From Zophobihabitans entericus (lineage in GTDB: Bacteria; Pseudomonadota; Gammaproteobacteria; Enterobacterales; Orbaceae), in the NCBI RefSeq assembly GCF_011745665.1, contig NZ_CP050253.1, positions 1,649,418-1,713,417 on the forward strand: a stretch of 64,000 bases of DNA, given 5' to 3'. Shown here piece after piece: positions 1 through 9,728 of the stretch. The notes beneath the pieces were generated by a model. That model ran no database searches and had not been told where the DNA came from. It saw nothing but the letters and a program-made list of their open reading frames with translations. Within the stretch, counting starts at the first letter, position 1; each line of letters starts with the position of its first letter. The translations under genes were made by a program, and so were the position numbers.

Positions 1-378
1 ATATTTACCTGCATATTCAGGTGTAACTGCTGCATTGGCACCAGCATAAATACCGATTTGGTTTTCACCCTGTCCATTGACATAAATCAGGGCTACACCC
101 GTTGTTTCGTTTCTGATTTTACTAATTGAGCGAGTATCAATATTATCTTTCTTAAGTTGTTCACAAATACGCTGGCCAATATCATCATCACCAACAGCAG
201 CAATAAACTGAATATCTGCACCACCACGACCCGCGGCAACAGCCTGATTGGCGCCTTTGCCACCAAAAGCGATTTGATACGTTGAACCAATAATCGTTTC
301 ACCAGGACGAGGAAATTGTTGTACATTCATAATATGATCAACATTGATGCTGCCAAGTACTATCAGTTTCTTTTTCAT
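1..378 (-). CDS. rbsK: Ribokinase, N-terminal part (cut by window edge)
   Basis: Phosphorylates D-ribose to ribose 5-phosphate in the cytoplasm. Only the first 126 codons lie in the window; the C-terminal half with the catalytic base is off the left edge. The start ATG at 378 gives MKKKLIVLGSINVDH, the typical PfkB-family N-terminus, followed by the sugar-binding glycine-rich motif GGKGANQAVAAGRGG at about residues 39-53. It is the last visible gene of an rbsDACBK operon and is separated from rbsB by a stable hairpin. The order matches E. coli, where rbsR would come next, so the regulator probably lies just outside the window. Confidence 0.95.
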   Translation of the reverse strand, partial: MKKKLIVLGSINVDHIMNVQQFPRPGETIIGSTYQIAFGGKGANQAVAAGRGGADIQFIAAVGDDDIGQRICEQLKKDNIDTRSISKIRNETTGVALIYVNGQGENQIGIYAGANAAVTPEYAGKY

Positions 379-419
379 AATCTCGTCCCGTCTTTATCTT
401 TTTGAATATCTGTACTACC

Positions 420-460
420 AGCAATCTAAGTGTGTAGTCAGGTAAGACACTTAGATTGCT
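420..460 (-). terminator. Intra-operon hairpin between rbsB and rbsK
   Basis: A perfect 14-bp inverted repeat (420-433 and 447-460) with a 13-nt loop occupies the gap between the rbsB stop and the rbsK start. No T-run follows on the minus strand, so it is more likely an attenuator or mRNA 3' end stabiliser than a full terminator. Such a structure would keep the binding protein more abundant than the kinase; that role is inference. Confidence 0.6.
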
Positions 461-472
461 ATCAATGTAAAC

Positions 473-1363
473 TTATTTAGTGATGAGTTTTAAATCGACC
501 GGAATCGTTTCTGCTACCGGCTCATTTTTTAGTAGCTGATCAGCGGTTTCTACACCAATTGAACCAATTAGCTCAGGTTGCTGTGCAACTGTTGCAGCCA
601 GGCGTCCTCTTTCAACTGCCTGAATACCATCATTAGTACCATCAAAACCAACGATAATAATGTCAGCTGAACGACCTGCTGTTTGAATAGCACGCATTGC
701 ACCTAAAGCCATTTCATCATTTTGTGCAAAGACTGCCTGAACAGACGGGTTTGCCGTTAACAGATTTTGCATCACGTTCATGCCTTTAGCACGGTCAAAA
801 TCTGCCGGCTGAGAAGCAAGTAATGTAATATTGTTGGCTTCCATTGATTGTTTGAAACCTTCACCACGCTCACGGGCAGCAGAGGTTCCTGCAATACCTT
901 CCAGTTGAATCACTTTGGCGCCACTACCGAGTCTTTCAACAATGTAGTCTCCAGCAACGCGTCCGCCTGCTACGTTATCAGAAGCGATATGGCTAATTAC
1001 TTCACCTTTGTTGGAGGCTCTATCCAGCGTGATGACCGGAATATTGGCTTTATTGGCCGCCACAACAGCATTACCCACTGCATCTGAATCTGTTGGGTTA
1101 ATCAGGATAACGCGTGTTCCTTTAACAATTAAATCTTCAACGTTAGCCAGTTCTTTAGCCGGATTGTTTTGTGAATCTAAAACAATTAACTCATAGCCAA
1201 GCTCATTTGCTTTTTGTTGAGCGCCATCTTTTAAAGCAACAAAGAATGGGTTATTTAAGGTGGAAACAACTAAAGCAATGTTTTCTTTTGCCATAACCTG
1301 AGAACTCATGAGTAGTCCAAAAGTCACAGCTGAAAGGTAAGAGGTTACTTTTTTGAAATTCAT
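473..1363 (-). CDS. rbsB: Ribose ABC transporter periplasmic binding protein
   Basis: Captures D-ribose in the periplasm and delivers it to RbsC. The 296-residue product has a Sec signal peptide with likely cleavage after Ala25 (VMA|KEN), followed by a type-I periplasmic binding fold ([20 protein letters not shown], then the VGFDGTNDG hinge region near the C-terminus). Length matches E. coli RbsB. It sits 21 bp downstream of rbsC in the same operon and is followed by a hairpin before rbsK. Related binding proteins carry other sugars, but the whole operon context with rbsD and rbsK supports ribose. Confidence 0.96.
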   Translation of the reverse strand: MNFKKVTSYLSAVTFGLLMSSQVMAKENIALVVSTLNNPFFVALKDGAQQKANELGYELIVLDSQNNPAKELANVEDLIVKGTRVILINPTDSDAVGNAVVAANKANIPVITLDRASNKGEVISHIASDNVAGGRVAGDYIVERLGSGAKVIQLEGIAGTSAARERGEGFKQSMEANNITLLASQPADFDRAKGMNVMQNLLTANPSVQAVFAQNDEMALGAMRAIQTAGRSADIIIVGFDGTNDGIQAVERGRLAATVAQQPELIGSIGVETADQLLKNEPVAETIPVDLKLITK

Positions 1364-1384
1364 ATGCTGCTCCTAAATAGTCAA

Positions 1385-2332
1385 TTATTTGCTTGTTTTA
1401 TTATCAACCAGTACAGCCAGTAAAATTACTGCACCTTTGACAATCATCTGATAGTAGGCATCAACACCTAATAAATTTAATCCATTATTTAAAAAACCAA
1501 GAATTAAGGCTCCAATTAATGTGCCAATAATTTTACCACGTCCGCCAGACATACTGGTGCCACCAAGTACTACTGCAGCAATTGCATCCATCTCATACCC
1601 CATACCAGCATTAGGCTGGGCAGAAGAGAGGCGAGCAACTTCAATGGTACTGGCAAGGGCACAAAGTAAACCGCTAATGGCATAAACTGTAATTTTAACT
1701 CGATCAACATTAATACCTGATAAACGAGTTGCCGCTTCATTGCCACCAAGTGCGTAGATATAGCGGCCAAGGCGAGTATATTTGAGTAAATACCAGGTAA
1801 ACAGGAAGACTAAAGCCATGATCCAGATTGGTACTGGCACGCCCAAAATTCTGCCAAATCCAATCCATTCAAATAACTCTGCATTATCAGACATTCCCAA
1901 AGTAACCGGGCTACCTTGAGTATAAACCATCGTCACACCGCGCAGAATAAGCATCATAACCAGTGTTGCGATAAAGGCTTGTAGTTTACCTTTTGCTACA
2001 ATGGTTCCGGTACAAACACCAAGTACTGCACCAAGCCCTAAAGCCGCGGCAATGGCTAAAAATGGTGATAAATCATAACCAACAATAGAAGCAGCGATAG
2101 CACCTGTCAGAGCAAATAACGCACCAACAGTCAGGTCAATGCCTGAGGTTAATATAACCAGTGTCATACCAACAGCGATGATGGCATTGATCGAAGTCTG
2201 TTGCAGAATATTAAACAGATTATTAATAGTAAAAAAGTTAGAACTTAAGCAAGAGACAAAAATGATTAAAACCAATAGCGTAATTAATGATTTTTGTTCA
2301 ATAAGCCAACGTTTTAAGGTTTTACTTTGCAT
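1385..2332 (-). CDS. rbsC: Ribose ABC transporter permease
   Basis: Inner-membrane channel subunit of the ribose importer; it pairs with the fused ATPase RbsA. The 315-residue protein is almost wholly hydrophobic helices and carries the family signatures VILTSGIDLTVGALFAL near residue 60 and GGTSMSGGRGKIIGTLIGAL near residue 260, the latter being the loop that couples to the ATPase. It starts 2 bp after the rbsA stop, which implies translational coupling. Confidence 0.96.
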   Translation of the reverse strand: MQSKTLKRWLIEQKSLITLLVLIIFVSCLSSNFFTINNLFNILQQTSINAIIAVGMTLVILTSGIDLTVGALFALTGAIAASIVGYDLSPFLAIAAALGLGAVLGVCTGTIVAKGKLQAFIATLVMMLILRGVTMVYTQGSPVTLGMSDNAELFEWIGFGRILGVPVPIWIMALVFLFTWYLLKYTRLGRYIYALGGNEAATRLSGINVDRVKITVYAISGLLCALASTIEVARLSSAQPNAGMGYEMDAIAAVVLGGTSMSGGRGKIIGTLIGALILGFLNNGLNLLGVDAYYQMIVKGAVILLAVLVDNKTSK

Positions 2333-2334
2333 CC

Positions 2335-3831
2335 TTAATTCTCCTGCACTTTTCCAATAGCGGCCGCCATCAGAGTTTCTTGTGTTGCTTCAGCAATAGG
2401 GTAGTGTCCGGTTATTTTCCCTTCATGCATCACTAAAATGCGATCGCTAATACCCAGTACTTCCGGCATTTCTGAGGAGATAATAATGACACTAAGTCCT
2501 TGTTGCTTAAATTGATTGATAAGATGATAGATCTCTTTTTTAGCACCAACATCTACACCGCGTGTTGGCTCATCTAAAATTAATACTTTCGGGCGGGTCA
2601 TTAAGCCTCTGGCAATCGCTACTTTTTGCTGATTACCACCGGATAATAAACCAATCGGCTGATGCATTGATGGGGTTTTAATATTAAACAATTGAATAAA
2701 ATCACCGACGGCAATTTTTTCATCATTGAGCTTTAAAGTACCTGTAGGATGACTAAAATAACGCAATGCGGTCAGTGTCATGTTCTCTTTAACTGACATC
2801 CCAAGGACTAAGCCATCTTTCTTACGGTCTTCAGAAATATAGACAATCCCATTACTTAAACCGTCTTCCGGAGTTTGATTATTAATCGATTTACCAAACA
2901 AAGTGACTTTCCCTTGTTTAACCGGCAGCGCACCATAGACGATCTTCATCAGCTCTGTACGACCAGCACCCATAAGGCCGGAAATCCCCAGAATTTCACC
3001 TTCATGTAATTCGAAACTGACATTGTTGATACCATGACCGCAGAGGTTTTCAACTTTAAGTGATAGTGCGCCTTTTGGATGGTCAACTCGCGGGTATTGT
3101 TCATCCAGTTTACGGCCCACCATCATTTCAATCAGAGATTCTTCTGTCAGTTCGCTCACTGGTTTTTCTGCAATAAATTGACCATCTCTTAGAATCGTCA
3201 CGTCATCACAGATTTCAAAAATCTCTTTTAAACGGTGAGAAATATATACAATGCCGCACCCTTGAGCTTTAAGATCGTTTATTACGTTAAAAAGGGCTGC
3301 TGTTTCGGTATCAGTTAACGCATCGGTTGGCTCATCCATGACAATAACCTGAGACTTAAAGCTGAGTACTTTGGCGATTTCAACCATCTGTTGCTCACCA
3401 ATAGAGAGTTCACTGACCAGACGGCGGCTATCATAATTGAGTTTTAATTTAGACAGCAGTTTATCAGCTTCAGCATAGGTTTTAGACCAGTTAATACAGC
3501 CGACAGAATTGGTAAACTCCCTGCCTAAAAAGATATTTTCTGCAATGGTAAGCTGAGCAATTAAATTGAGTTCCTGATGAATAATACCAATGCCAGCTTC
3601 CTGAGAGGCTTTAGGGCCTGAGAAAGTAACTTGTTTGCCCAGATATTCGATAGTACCGGCATCTTTAGAGTAAATGCCGGTTAAGACTTTCATTAGTGTT
3701 GATTTGCCTGCACCATTTTCCCCAAGCAGAGCCATCACTTTACCCGGGTAAACATTGAGGTCAACACCAGAAAGCGCCTTTACTCCAGGAAAAGATTTTT
3801 CAATTTGATGAATATGAAGTAACGGTTGCAT
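2335..3831 (-). CDS. rbsA: Ribose ABC transporter ATPase (two fused domains)
   Basis: Energises ribose import. The 498-residue protein is a tandem of two ABC domains. The first has Walker [10 protein letters not shown] (about 37-45), the signature LSIGEQQ and Walker [12 protein letters not shown]. The second has a degenerate Walker A (GLMGAGRTE) but an intact [13 protein letters not shown] signature and [11 protein letters not shown], the usual asymmetry of sugar ABC ATPases of this class. It lies 21 bp after rbsD and 2 bp before rbsC in the same operon. Confidence 0.97.
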   Translation of the reverse strand: MQPLLHIHQIEKSFPGVKALSGVDLNVYPGKVMALLGENGAGKSTLMKVLTGIYSKDAGTIEYLGKQVTFSGPKASQEAGIGIIHQELNLIAQLTIAENIFLGREFTNSVGCINWSKTYAEADKLLSKLKLNYDSRRLVSELSIGEQQMVEIAKVLSFKSQVIVMDEPTDALTDTETAALFNVINDLKAQGCGIVYISHRLKEIFEICDDVTILRDGQFIAEKPVSELTEESLIEMMVGRKLDEQYPRVDHPKGALSLKVENLCGHGINNVSFELHEGEILGISGLMGAGRTELMKIVYGALPVKQGKVTLFGKSINNQTPEDGLSNGIVYISEDRKKDGLVLGMSVKENMTLTALRYFSHPTGTLKLNDEKIAVGDFIQLFNIKTPSMHQPIGLLSGGNQQKVAIARGLMTRPKVLILDEPTRGVDVGAKKEIYHLINQFKQQGLSVIIISSEMPEVLGISDRILVMHEGKITGHYPIAEATQETLMAAAIGKVQEN

Positions 3832-3852
3832 AATCGTTCTCTTTATCTCAAT

Positions 3853-4272
3853 TTAGAAAAATACACCAGATTGTAAAATAATATTGGCGTAAGGAGAGCA
3901 TTCACCTGTACGAATAACAGCTTTACAGGCTGCTGTTTGCTGTTTGAATTCCTCGTGAGGAACATATTCAATCATAACTGTATTTTTTTGTAATTGCCCA
4001 ACTTCTTGAATTCTTTGCAAAATTTTCTGGTGAATGGTCGGGTTTTTTTGTTTAATTTCTTCCGCCAGAACCACTTTCTCAATTTGCATATCAGTAGAGA
4101 CAACATTAAAAACTTGCAGGAAAGAGGGAATATCTTTAGTTAAAGCAAGATCGATGCGTTGAGTTGAATCCGGAATAGGTAAACCGGCATCACCAATAGC
4201 AATGCAATCAGTATGGCCTAATTTGGACAGAACGTGACAAACATCAGAATTAAATAATTGACCTTTTCTCAT
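3853..4272 (-). CDS. rbsD: D-ribose pyranase
   Basis: Interconverts the pyranose and furanose forms of ribose so that ribokinase receives its preferred form. The 139-residue protein matches the family length and keeps the conserved His20 (KLGHTD) and the DAGLPIP motif at residues 28-34. It is the first gene of the operon; its ATG lies just inside the transcript that starts near the palindromic operator at 4294-4317. Confidence 0.95.
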   Translation of the reverse strand: MRKGQLFNSDVCHVLSKLGHTDCIAIGDAGLPIPDSTQRIDLALTKDIPSFLQVFNVVSTDMQIEKVVLAEEIKQKNPTIHQKILQRIQEVGQLQKNTVMIEYVPHEEFKQQTAACKAVIRTGECSPYANIILQSGVFF

Positions 4273-4293
4273 GTTATTATCCCTGCGTTTTTG

Positions 4294-4317
4294 AGTTATC
4301 GAAACGTTTCGATAACT
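4294..4317. promoter_or_regulatory. RbsR-type (LacI family) operator
   Basis: A perfect 24-bp palindrome centred on CGAAACGTTTCG, 22 bp upstream of the rbsD start. LacI-family regulators, including RbsR, bind GAAACGTTTC-type cores. It overlaps the predicted rbs transcription start, a position suited to repression that is relieved by ribose. The regulator itself is not in the window. Confidence 0.85.
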
Positions 4318-4346
4318 AATATGACAATCTACTAAAAATTAATCAA
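4318..4346 (-). promoter_or_regulatory. Predicted rbs promoter (-35/-10)
   Basis: On the minus strand TTGATT (4346-4341) and CATATT (4323-4318) are separated by exactly 17 bp. The predicted start near 4311 lies within the operator. Both hexamers match consensus at four of six positions; the assignment rests mainly on spacing and on the flanking operator and CRP-like site. Confidence 0.5.
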
Positions 4347-4363
4347 TAAAAATACTTTCTAAC

Positions 4364-4379
4364 TGTGATCTAAATCATA
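4364..4379. promoter_or_regulatory. Candidate CRP site for rbs operon
   Basis: TGTGA-TCTAAA-TCATA matches the CRP consensus TGTGA-N6-TCACA at nine of ten positions. Its centre is about 60 bp upstream of the predicted rbs start, the class I activation distance. Ribose operons of enteric bacteria are CRP-activated, so the placement is coherent. Confidence 0.6.
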
Positions 4380-4462
4380 TTAATAATTGTAAATTTTTTA
4401 GGCAGTCTTTGTGGAAAGGGTCACATTACTATAGATGCAATGTACTTTTAGATACAATGTAT

Positions 4463-4468
4463 TATAAT
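4463..4468 (+). promoter_or_regulatory. Candidate -10 element for psd
   Basis: A perfect TATAAT lies 31 bp upstream of the psd ATG. No clear -35 hexamer is present at 16-18 bp, so only the -10 is claimed. The psd ribosome binding site GAAGAGG (4486-4492) follows. Confidence 0.4.
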
Positions 4469-4499
4469 GGCGACTTATCTATTTTGAAGAGGCAAAAAC

Positions 4500-5345
4500 A
4501 TGTTGAATCACTTTAAGGCAATCATCCAGTATCTACTTCCTAAGCAGCTACTTACCATTATGTTTGGCTGGCTGGCTAAAAAACGTTTAGGGGTAATTAC
4601 TACGTGGTTAATTAAAGGTTTTATTAAACTTTATGATGTAGATATGAATGAGGCAAGAGAATCAGATCCTGAAGCCTACTCAACGTTTAATGAATTTTTT
4701 GCACGCCAGCTTAATGAAGATGCACGTCCTTTAGCGGGTGGCGATAATACGATTGTTATGCCGGCTGATGGTGTAGTAAGTCAGTTTGGTGTGATCGAAA
4801 ATGGTCAGCTGATTCAGGCTAAAGGTCATTATTATAATCTGGACTCTTTACTTGCTTGTAACTCAGCCATGATCAATCAGTTTGAAAATGGTTTGTTTGC
4901 AACTACTTACTTATCACCAAAAGATTATCACCGTGTTCATATGCCATGTGATGGTAAACTGCGTGAGATGATCTACGTGCCAGGTGCGTTATTTTCAGTG
5001 AATAAAGCAACAACAGAAGGTATTCCAAATATTTTTGCCCGTAATGAACGTGTGATTTGTTTATTTGATACAGAGTTTGGTCCAATGGTACAAATTCTTG
5101 TTGGAGCAACGATTGTTGGTAGTATTGAAACTCAGTGGCACGGTATGGTTACTCCACCTCGTGACGGGATTATGAAACGCTGGACTTATGATGATGTTGA
5201 GCTGAAAAAAGGTGAGGACATGGGCTGCTTTAAACTTGGTTCAACCGTTATTACTCTATTTGCTGCCGGTAAAGTTGAATTTAATGAAGACTTAAGCACA
5301 GATGATAAAGTAAAAGTTGGTGAAGCCTTAGCTCACGGTATTTAA
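4500..5345 (+). CDS. psd: Phosphatidylserine decarboxylase proenzyme
   Basis: Converts phosphatidylserine to phosphatidylethanolamine at the inner membrane. The 281-residue proenzyme carries the self-cleavage motif LGST; cleavage before Ser248 would yield a 247-residue beta chain and a 34-residue alpha chain with the pyruvoyl prosthetic group. The catalytic segments [10 protein letters not shown] and [13 protein letters not shown] are present. The ATG is preceded by GAAGAGG at good spacing. mscM follows after 15 bp, the same psd-mscM pair as in E. coli, so the two are probably co-transcribed. Confidence 0.96.
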   Translation: MLNHFKAIIQYLLPKQLLTIMFGWLAKKRLGVITTWLIKGFIKLYDVDMNEARESDPEAYSTFNEFFARQLNEDARPLAGGDNTIVMPADGVVSQFGVIENGQLIQAKGHYYNLDSLLACNSAMINQFENGLFATTYLSPKDYHRVHMPCDGKLREMIYVPGALFSVNKATTEGIPNIFARNERVICLFDTEFGPMVQILVGATIVGSIETQWHGMVTPPRDGIMKRWTYDDVELKKGEDMGCFKLGSTVITLFAAGKVEFNEDLSTDDKVKVGEALAHGI

Positions 5346-5360
5346 GTTAACAGGTAAAAT

Positions 5361-8024
5361 ATGAATGTAGAAAATAGTAGGTACAGAAAGGTAAAACGCT
5401 ATTTTGTTAAAGCCCTGCTGAGCAGTATATTACTATTTTCTACCGGACTCGCGCTGGCCGAGGAAATTACGCCGCCAGAAGAGCCTAAATTTGATTTTGA
5501 ACTGGTTCTGCAAGATTTAGCTGATCAAAATAGTGAGCTGAAACAACAAAGAGCACTACAGGAAGAGCAGCTAAGCTATATTATTAATGAACAAAATAAT
5601 ATTTCGACTCAGATAAATCATGTCCAAAACACCCTAAATACGCTTGATGAGCAAGGTGAATGGCTAAGTTTTTCAACCGCTCTGGGTGAAACATTACGTC
5701 AACAACTCCTACGTTTACCAGAAAAGCCAAAATCTCAGCCACTTGATGAAGATATCGCTGAGATTCGGGTTAAACAGCTTAATTACAATGATCAGTTAGT
5801 CACTCTGGATGAAAATGTTGAAATCATTGAGCCGATGGCTAACAGTAAGCAGTTGGCGTCATACCGTCGTCTGGTGCGTGAGCAAAGGGATTTACTAAAA
5901 GCATTACAACTTAATAGTGATGCACAGATTCTGGAGCTGACTAAATTAAAAATTGCTAACAAGCAGTTGATTGATGCGATTGATAATGTGTTTGAAGCGG
6001 CGCACCGATATTTCTTCTGGGTTGCTGACGTCAATCCGGTATCAACCAGTTATCCGGTAAGTCTGGCACGTGATATTGGTTATGTCTTTTTCTCTGCTGA
6101 TACTTTCTCTCAATTACTTGGTGCCACAGGGGAAATCTTAACTTCTGTCGGTACCTTTATTTTGCTTCTGCTGGCAATTGTTTTTGTGGTTATTCATTTC
6201 CGCTTTCAAGCCAGATATTTACAGTTTTTAGAACAAAATAGCACCCGGGTTGGCAAGGTGACACAGGATCACTATATGCTAACGATTCGTGTTGTCTGTT
6301 ATTCGCTACTGATGGCTTTACCAATCCCAGTACTTTGGGGTGTGCTTGGTTATTGTTTAAAAAGTGCCTGGGATTATCCGGTAGCCGTGGCGTTGGGGCA
6401 TGGTGTGAATGCGGCAGCACCAGTACTTTGGGTCTTTATGATCAGCGCTTATTTTGCTGAGCCAAAAGGCTTGTTTATTACTCATTTTGGCTGGCCAAGT
6501 GAACGTGTTCAGTCAGCGATGAAGTATTACCGTTTATCTGTCTGGGTCGTGATTCCGCTGGTGATGCTGGTGATTGCATTTGGTAATTATCATAATGGTC
6601 AGTTTGCCGCGACGCTTGGTCGATTCTGTTTTATTCTGCTCTGTTTTGCTCTTATTTTTATGACAACAGCACTGCATAAAGCGGGTGTGCCGTTATATAT
6701 AGATAAAAAGGGTAATGGTAACAATCTGTTCAGCCGAATTTTGTGGATCATTTTGTTATCTGCTCCGTGGCTGGCAATTCTGGCTGCCTGTTTAGGTTAC
6801 CTGTCAACGTCACAAGTATTACTCGGGCGTCTTGAAGCATCTGTCGTTATCTGGTTTGGTCTGCTTGTCATTTACTTTATGATTCGTCGCTGGATGTTAA
6901 TTCAAAAACGTAAGATTGAATTTGAACGGGCTAAGCAGCGACGTCTGGAACGACTTGCTCAGCGTAATAAGAGCTTTGTTGAAGACGACAGTAGTAACAA
7001 TGATAGTGTTGATGAGCCGGTGGTCGATTTAGATGTGATCAGTTCCCAGTCTTTACAACTGGTACGCTCGATTTTGGTTATGATAGCGTTAATTTGTATG
7101 ATCGTACTCTGGTCAGAGCTGCACTCTGCTTTTGCCTTTATGGAAAATATTACTCTGTGGCATTCAAAAGCTGCGACCGCTGGTGGTACCGAACTGGATC
7201 AAAATATCACGCTGGCTTCTGTCTTTATCGCTATTTTAGTGATGACAATAACGGTACAGTTAGTTAAAAATCTGCCAGCATTACTTGAACTGGGAATTTT
7301 GCAGCATCTGGATTTAACGCCAGGTACCGGTTATGCCATCTCAACGCTGACTAAATATATTATTCTGATGATCGGCTGTATTATTGCCTTCTCGTTCATT
7401 GGTATCGACTGGTCCAAGATTCAGTGGCTTATTGCCGCTCTTGGTGTTGGCCTTGGTTTTGGTTTACAAGAGATCTTTGCTAACTTTGTGTCAGGTCTGA
7501 TCATTCTGTTTGAAAAACCAATTCGTATTGGTGATACAGTTACGATTCGTGATTTGACTGGTAATATCACTAAAATAAATACCCGTGCGACCACGATTGT
7601 TGACTGGGACAGAAAAGAGATTGTGATGCCAAATAAGGCATTTGTGACAGAGCAGCTGATTAACTGGTCATTATCAGACTCTATTACCCGTATTGTTTTA
7701 ACAGTTCCGGCGACGATTGATGCAGATAGTAATTTAATTATTGAGATCTTAAAAGAGGCGGCTATTGATTGCAGCTATGTGCTTAATGATCCTGAACCAC
7801 AAGTCTTCTTAGTGGATATTCAGGAAGGGATTCAGTTATTTGAACTGCGTGTATTTGCTGCAGAAATGGGGCATCGTATGCCGCTGAGAAGTGAGATCCA
7901 TCAGCTGATTTTAAGTGAATACCGTAAACGTGATCTGGAATTACCATTCCCGCCACTGCAAACTAATCTTGAAGCGATTGGTCGTAAGAGTGGACGCCGA
8001 ACCTACAATGTTGGGACACTATAG
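5361..8024 (+). CDS. mscM: Large mechanosensitive channel, MscS family (MscM/YjeP-like)
   Basis: Opens under membrane tension to release solutes on osmotic downshock. The 887-residue protein has a signal peptide (cleavage near ALA|EEI), a periplasmic coiled-coil-rich region to about residue 215, a series of transmembrane helices, and a C-terminal MscS core beginning near residue 690 with GLGFGLQEIFANFVSGLIIL. It is clearly shorter than E. coli MscM (about 1100 residues), mostly in the periplasmic part, but the psd-mscM arrangement supports orthology. Its stop is 4 bp from that of the convergent DedA gene. Confidence 0.88.
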   Translation: MNVENSRYRKVKRYFVKALLSSILLFSTGLALAEEITPPEEPKFDFELVLQDLADQNSELKQQRALQEEQLSYIINEQNNISTQINHVQNTLNTLDEQGEWLSFSTALGETLRQQLLRLPEKPKSQPLDEDIAEIRVKQLNYNDQLVTLDENVEIIEPMANSKQLASYRRLVREQRDLLKALQLNSDAQILELTKLKIANKQLIDAIDNVFEAAHRYFFWVADVNPVSTSYPVSLARDIGYVFFSADTFSQLLGATGEILTSVGTFILLLLAIVFVVIHFRFQARYLQFLEQNSTRVGKVTQDHYMLTIRVVCYSLLMALPIPVLWGVLGYCLKSAWDYPVAVALGHGVNAAAPVLWVFMISAYFAEPKGLFITHFGWPSERVQSAMKYYRLSVWVVIPLVMLVIAFGNYHNGQFAATLGRFCFILLCFALIFMTTALHKAGVPLYIDKKGNGNNLFSRILWIILLSAPWLAILAACLGYLSTSQVLLGRLEASVVIWFGLLVIYFMIRRWMLIQKRKIEFERAKQRRLERLAQRNKSFVEDDSSNNDSVDEPVVDLDVISSQSLQLVRSILVMIALICMIVLWSELHSAFAFMENITLWHSKAATAGGTELDQNITLASVFIAILVMTITVQLVKNLPALLELGILQHLDLTPGTGYAISTLTKYIILMIGCIIAFSFIGIDWSKIQWLIAALGVGLGFGLQEIFANFVSGLIILFEKPIRIGDTVTIRDLTGNITKINTRATTIVDWDRKEIVMPNKAFVTEQLINWSLSDSITRIVLTVPATIDADSNLIIEILKEAAIDCSYVLNDPEPQVFLVDIQEGIQLFELRVFAAEMGHRMPLRSEIHQLILSEYRKRDLELPFPPLQTNLEAIGRKSGRRTYNVGTL

Positions 8025-8046
8025 GCAATCAGCCAAATAGTGTCTC
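8013..8046. terminator. Hairpin spanning the convergent mscM and dedA stop codons
   Basis: Arms 8013-8022 and 8037-8046 pair over 10 bp (core GACACTAT/ATAGTGTC, one G-T pair), with an inner GGC-AATCA-GCC hairpin. The structure includes the last codons and the stops of both convergent genes. It lacks a T-run on either side, so its role as a bidirectional transcription end is inferred. Confidence 0.45.
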
Positions 8047-8562
8047 AAGCCACGAAATACCAAAAGCACCCGGAGCAAGTAGCACAAAGGCCCAGAGTGG
8101 TGCAGAGGTAACATTGGCGATACTGAATTTAAATGAAGACATTCTCATGGTACCTGCAATGAGCGGTACAATTGCCCGTAAAGGCCCAAAGAATCGTCCG
8201 ACAAAGACACCGCTAAATCCCCAGCGATAGAAGAACTGCTCACCTTTAACAATCAAACGCTGATTTTTTGATAAAGGCCATAACTTGATAATCTTGTCAT
8301 GGTAATGCTTTCCTAACCAGTAAGAAATCCAGTCGCCTAAAATAGCACCAACAGTTGCAGCCAGCCAAATAGGGAAGAACGGTAGCAGATCTGCTCCAAT
8401 TAGTGCTCCTGCACCTAGCAAAATAGCCGTCGCCGGAATAATCAATGAAACTAATGCTAAAGACTCACCAAATGCCAGCAGGAACATAATTGGAATAGCC
8501 CAGTTTTGATTAGCCTGAATAAACTGCATAATGCTTGCAGTTGCGTCATAAATAAATTCCAT
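8029..8562 (-). CDS. DedA family inner-membrane protein
   Basis: A 177-residue polytopic protein of the DedA (SNARE-associated/VTT) family, members of which act in lipid-carrier flipping and envelope homeostasis. It shows the family motif FVGRFFGPLRAIVPLIAGTMRM-type region (about 122-143) with the conserved R-x3-P spacing, and an acidic residue in an early re-entrant segment (FGESLALVSLIIPAT). It resembles the shorter YabI/YohD-type members; which paralogue it is cannot be decided from the sequence alone. It is divergent from fdhD. Confidence 0.85.
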   Translation of the reverse strand: MEFIYDATASIMQFIQANQNWAIPIMFLLAFGESLALVSLIIPATAILLGAGALIGADLLPFFPIWLAATVGAILGDWISYWLGKHYHDKIIKLWPLSKNQRLIVKGEQFFYRWGFSGVFVGRFFGPLRAIVPLIAGTMRMSSFKFSIANVTSAPLWAFVLLAPGAFGISWLETLFG

Positions 8563-8643
8563 TGCTAATTTAATTCTTCTCTTTAATGTGCGAAGTCATC
8601 ATTTTACAGGTAAAATAGCTTTTTAATAACTAAATTAGTGCTA

Positions 8644-9456
8644 ATGGTAGATATTATGGTCACAGGTGCAAAGTCAGTTTTAATCAATCGTTATCAGGAC
8701 AAGATATTGCAGGAAGCGGAGCAAGATACTATTGCGCTGGAAGTGCCTGTGGCATTGATTTATAACGGTATATCTCATGTGGTGATGATGACAACACCAA
8801 AAGATCTGGAGCATTTTGCGCTGGGTTTTTCATTAGCAGAAAATATTATTCAGTCTCCGGCTGAAATCTATGGTATTGAAGTGATGCCTGTTGAGCAGGG
8901 GATTGAAGTCCATGTTGAGCTATCCTCCCGTCGTTTTAGTGAATTAAAAGAAAAGCGCCGTTCTTTAGCGGGCAGAACCGGGTGTGGTATTTGTGGTACT
9001 GAGCAACTGGAACAAGTCTGTCAGACTGTTCCTATTCTCCCAAACAGTCAACAATTTGATTTATCATGTCTGGATAGTATTTTGCCTTATTTAAAAGAAG
9101 TGCAGGAAGTAGGGGAGAGAACCGGTGGTACTCATGCAGCGGTGTGGGTGAGCTTAGATGGTAAGTTACTCGGTGGTTTTGAAGATGTTGGTCGTCATGT
9201 CGCGCTGGATAAATTACTTGGCTACCGTGCAAAGCAGAAAGATCAACAGGGTGTGATTTTAGTTTCCAGCCGTGCCAGTTATGAAATGGTACAAAAAGCA
9301 GCAAATTGTGGCGTTGAAATACTATTTGCTGTTTCAACTGTCACCTCTATGGCAGTTGATATGGCAAATCAATATGGTTTAACGCTGGTTGGTTTTTGTA
9401 GGCCAGGGCGCGCTGTTGTTTATACCAATGGGCAGCGTTTAGTGACCTCAAAATAG
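8644..9456 (+). CDS. fdhD: Formate dehydrogenase accessory sulfurtransferase
   Basis: Transfers sulfur from the IscS desulfurase to the molybdenum cofactor of formate dehydrogenases. The sequence keeps the catalytic loop GCGICG (Cys114 and Cys117 from this start), the [21 protein letters not shown] N-terminal block and [14 protein letters not shown]. In-frame starts GTG 8638, ATG 8644 and ATG 8656 all precede conserved sequence and none has a strong ribosome binding site; ATG 8644 is chosen. No formate dehydrogenase structural gene lies in the window, so its client is elsewhere. Confidence 0.93.
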   Translation: MVDIMVTGAKSVLINRYQDKILQEAEQDTIALEVPVALIYNGISHVVMMTTPKDLEHFALGFSLAENIIQSPAEIYGIEVMPVEQGIEVHVELSSRRFSELKEKRRSLAGRTGCGICGTEQLEQVCQTVPILPNSQQFDLSCLDSILPYLKEVQEVGERTGGTHAAVWVSLDGKLLGGFEDVGRHVALDKLLGYRAKQKDQQGVILVSSRASYEMVQKAANCGVEILFAVSTVTSMAVDMANQYGLTLVGFCRPGRAVVYTNGQRLVTSK

Positions 9457-9728
9457 TCAGAGTTATTACTGACAAGATAAAAATATAACACTTTGATTTT
9501 ATTACACATTATTATATTTAAATGCTTATTAATCAATAAGTTAATATAAAAAGTGGCATATTTATGTCACTTTAATAACATCTGTTCTTTTATCTCCGCA
9601 ATTTCATCAATAGTAATTTTGCCGTCATAACCACCAAAATATCAGCTGTAGATTTATAAAAATCGTGATATAACAGATCTATATTTATTTTTACTTGATA
9701 ACTCAAGACATAAACAGAGGGAATTGTT

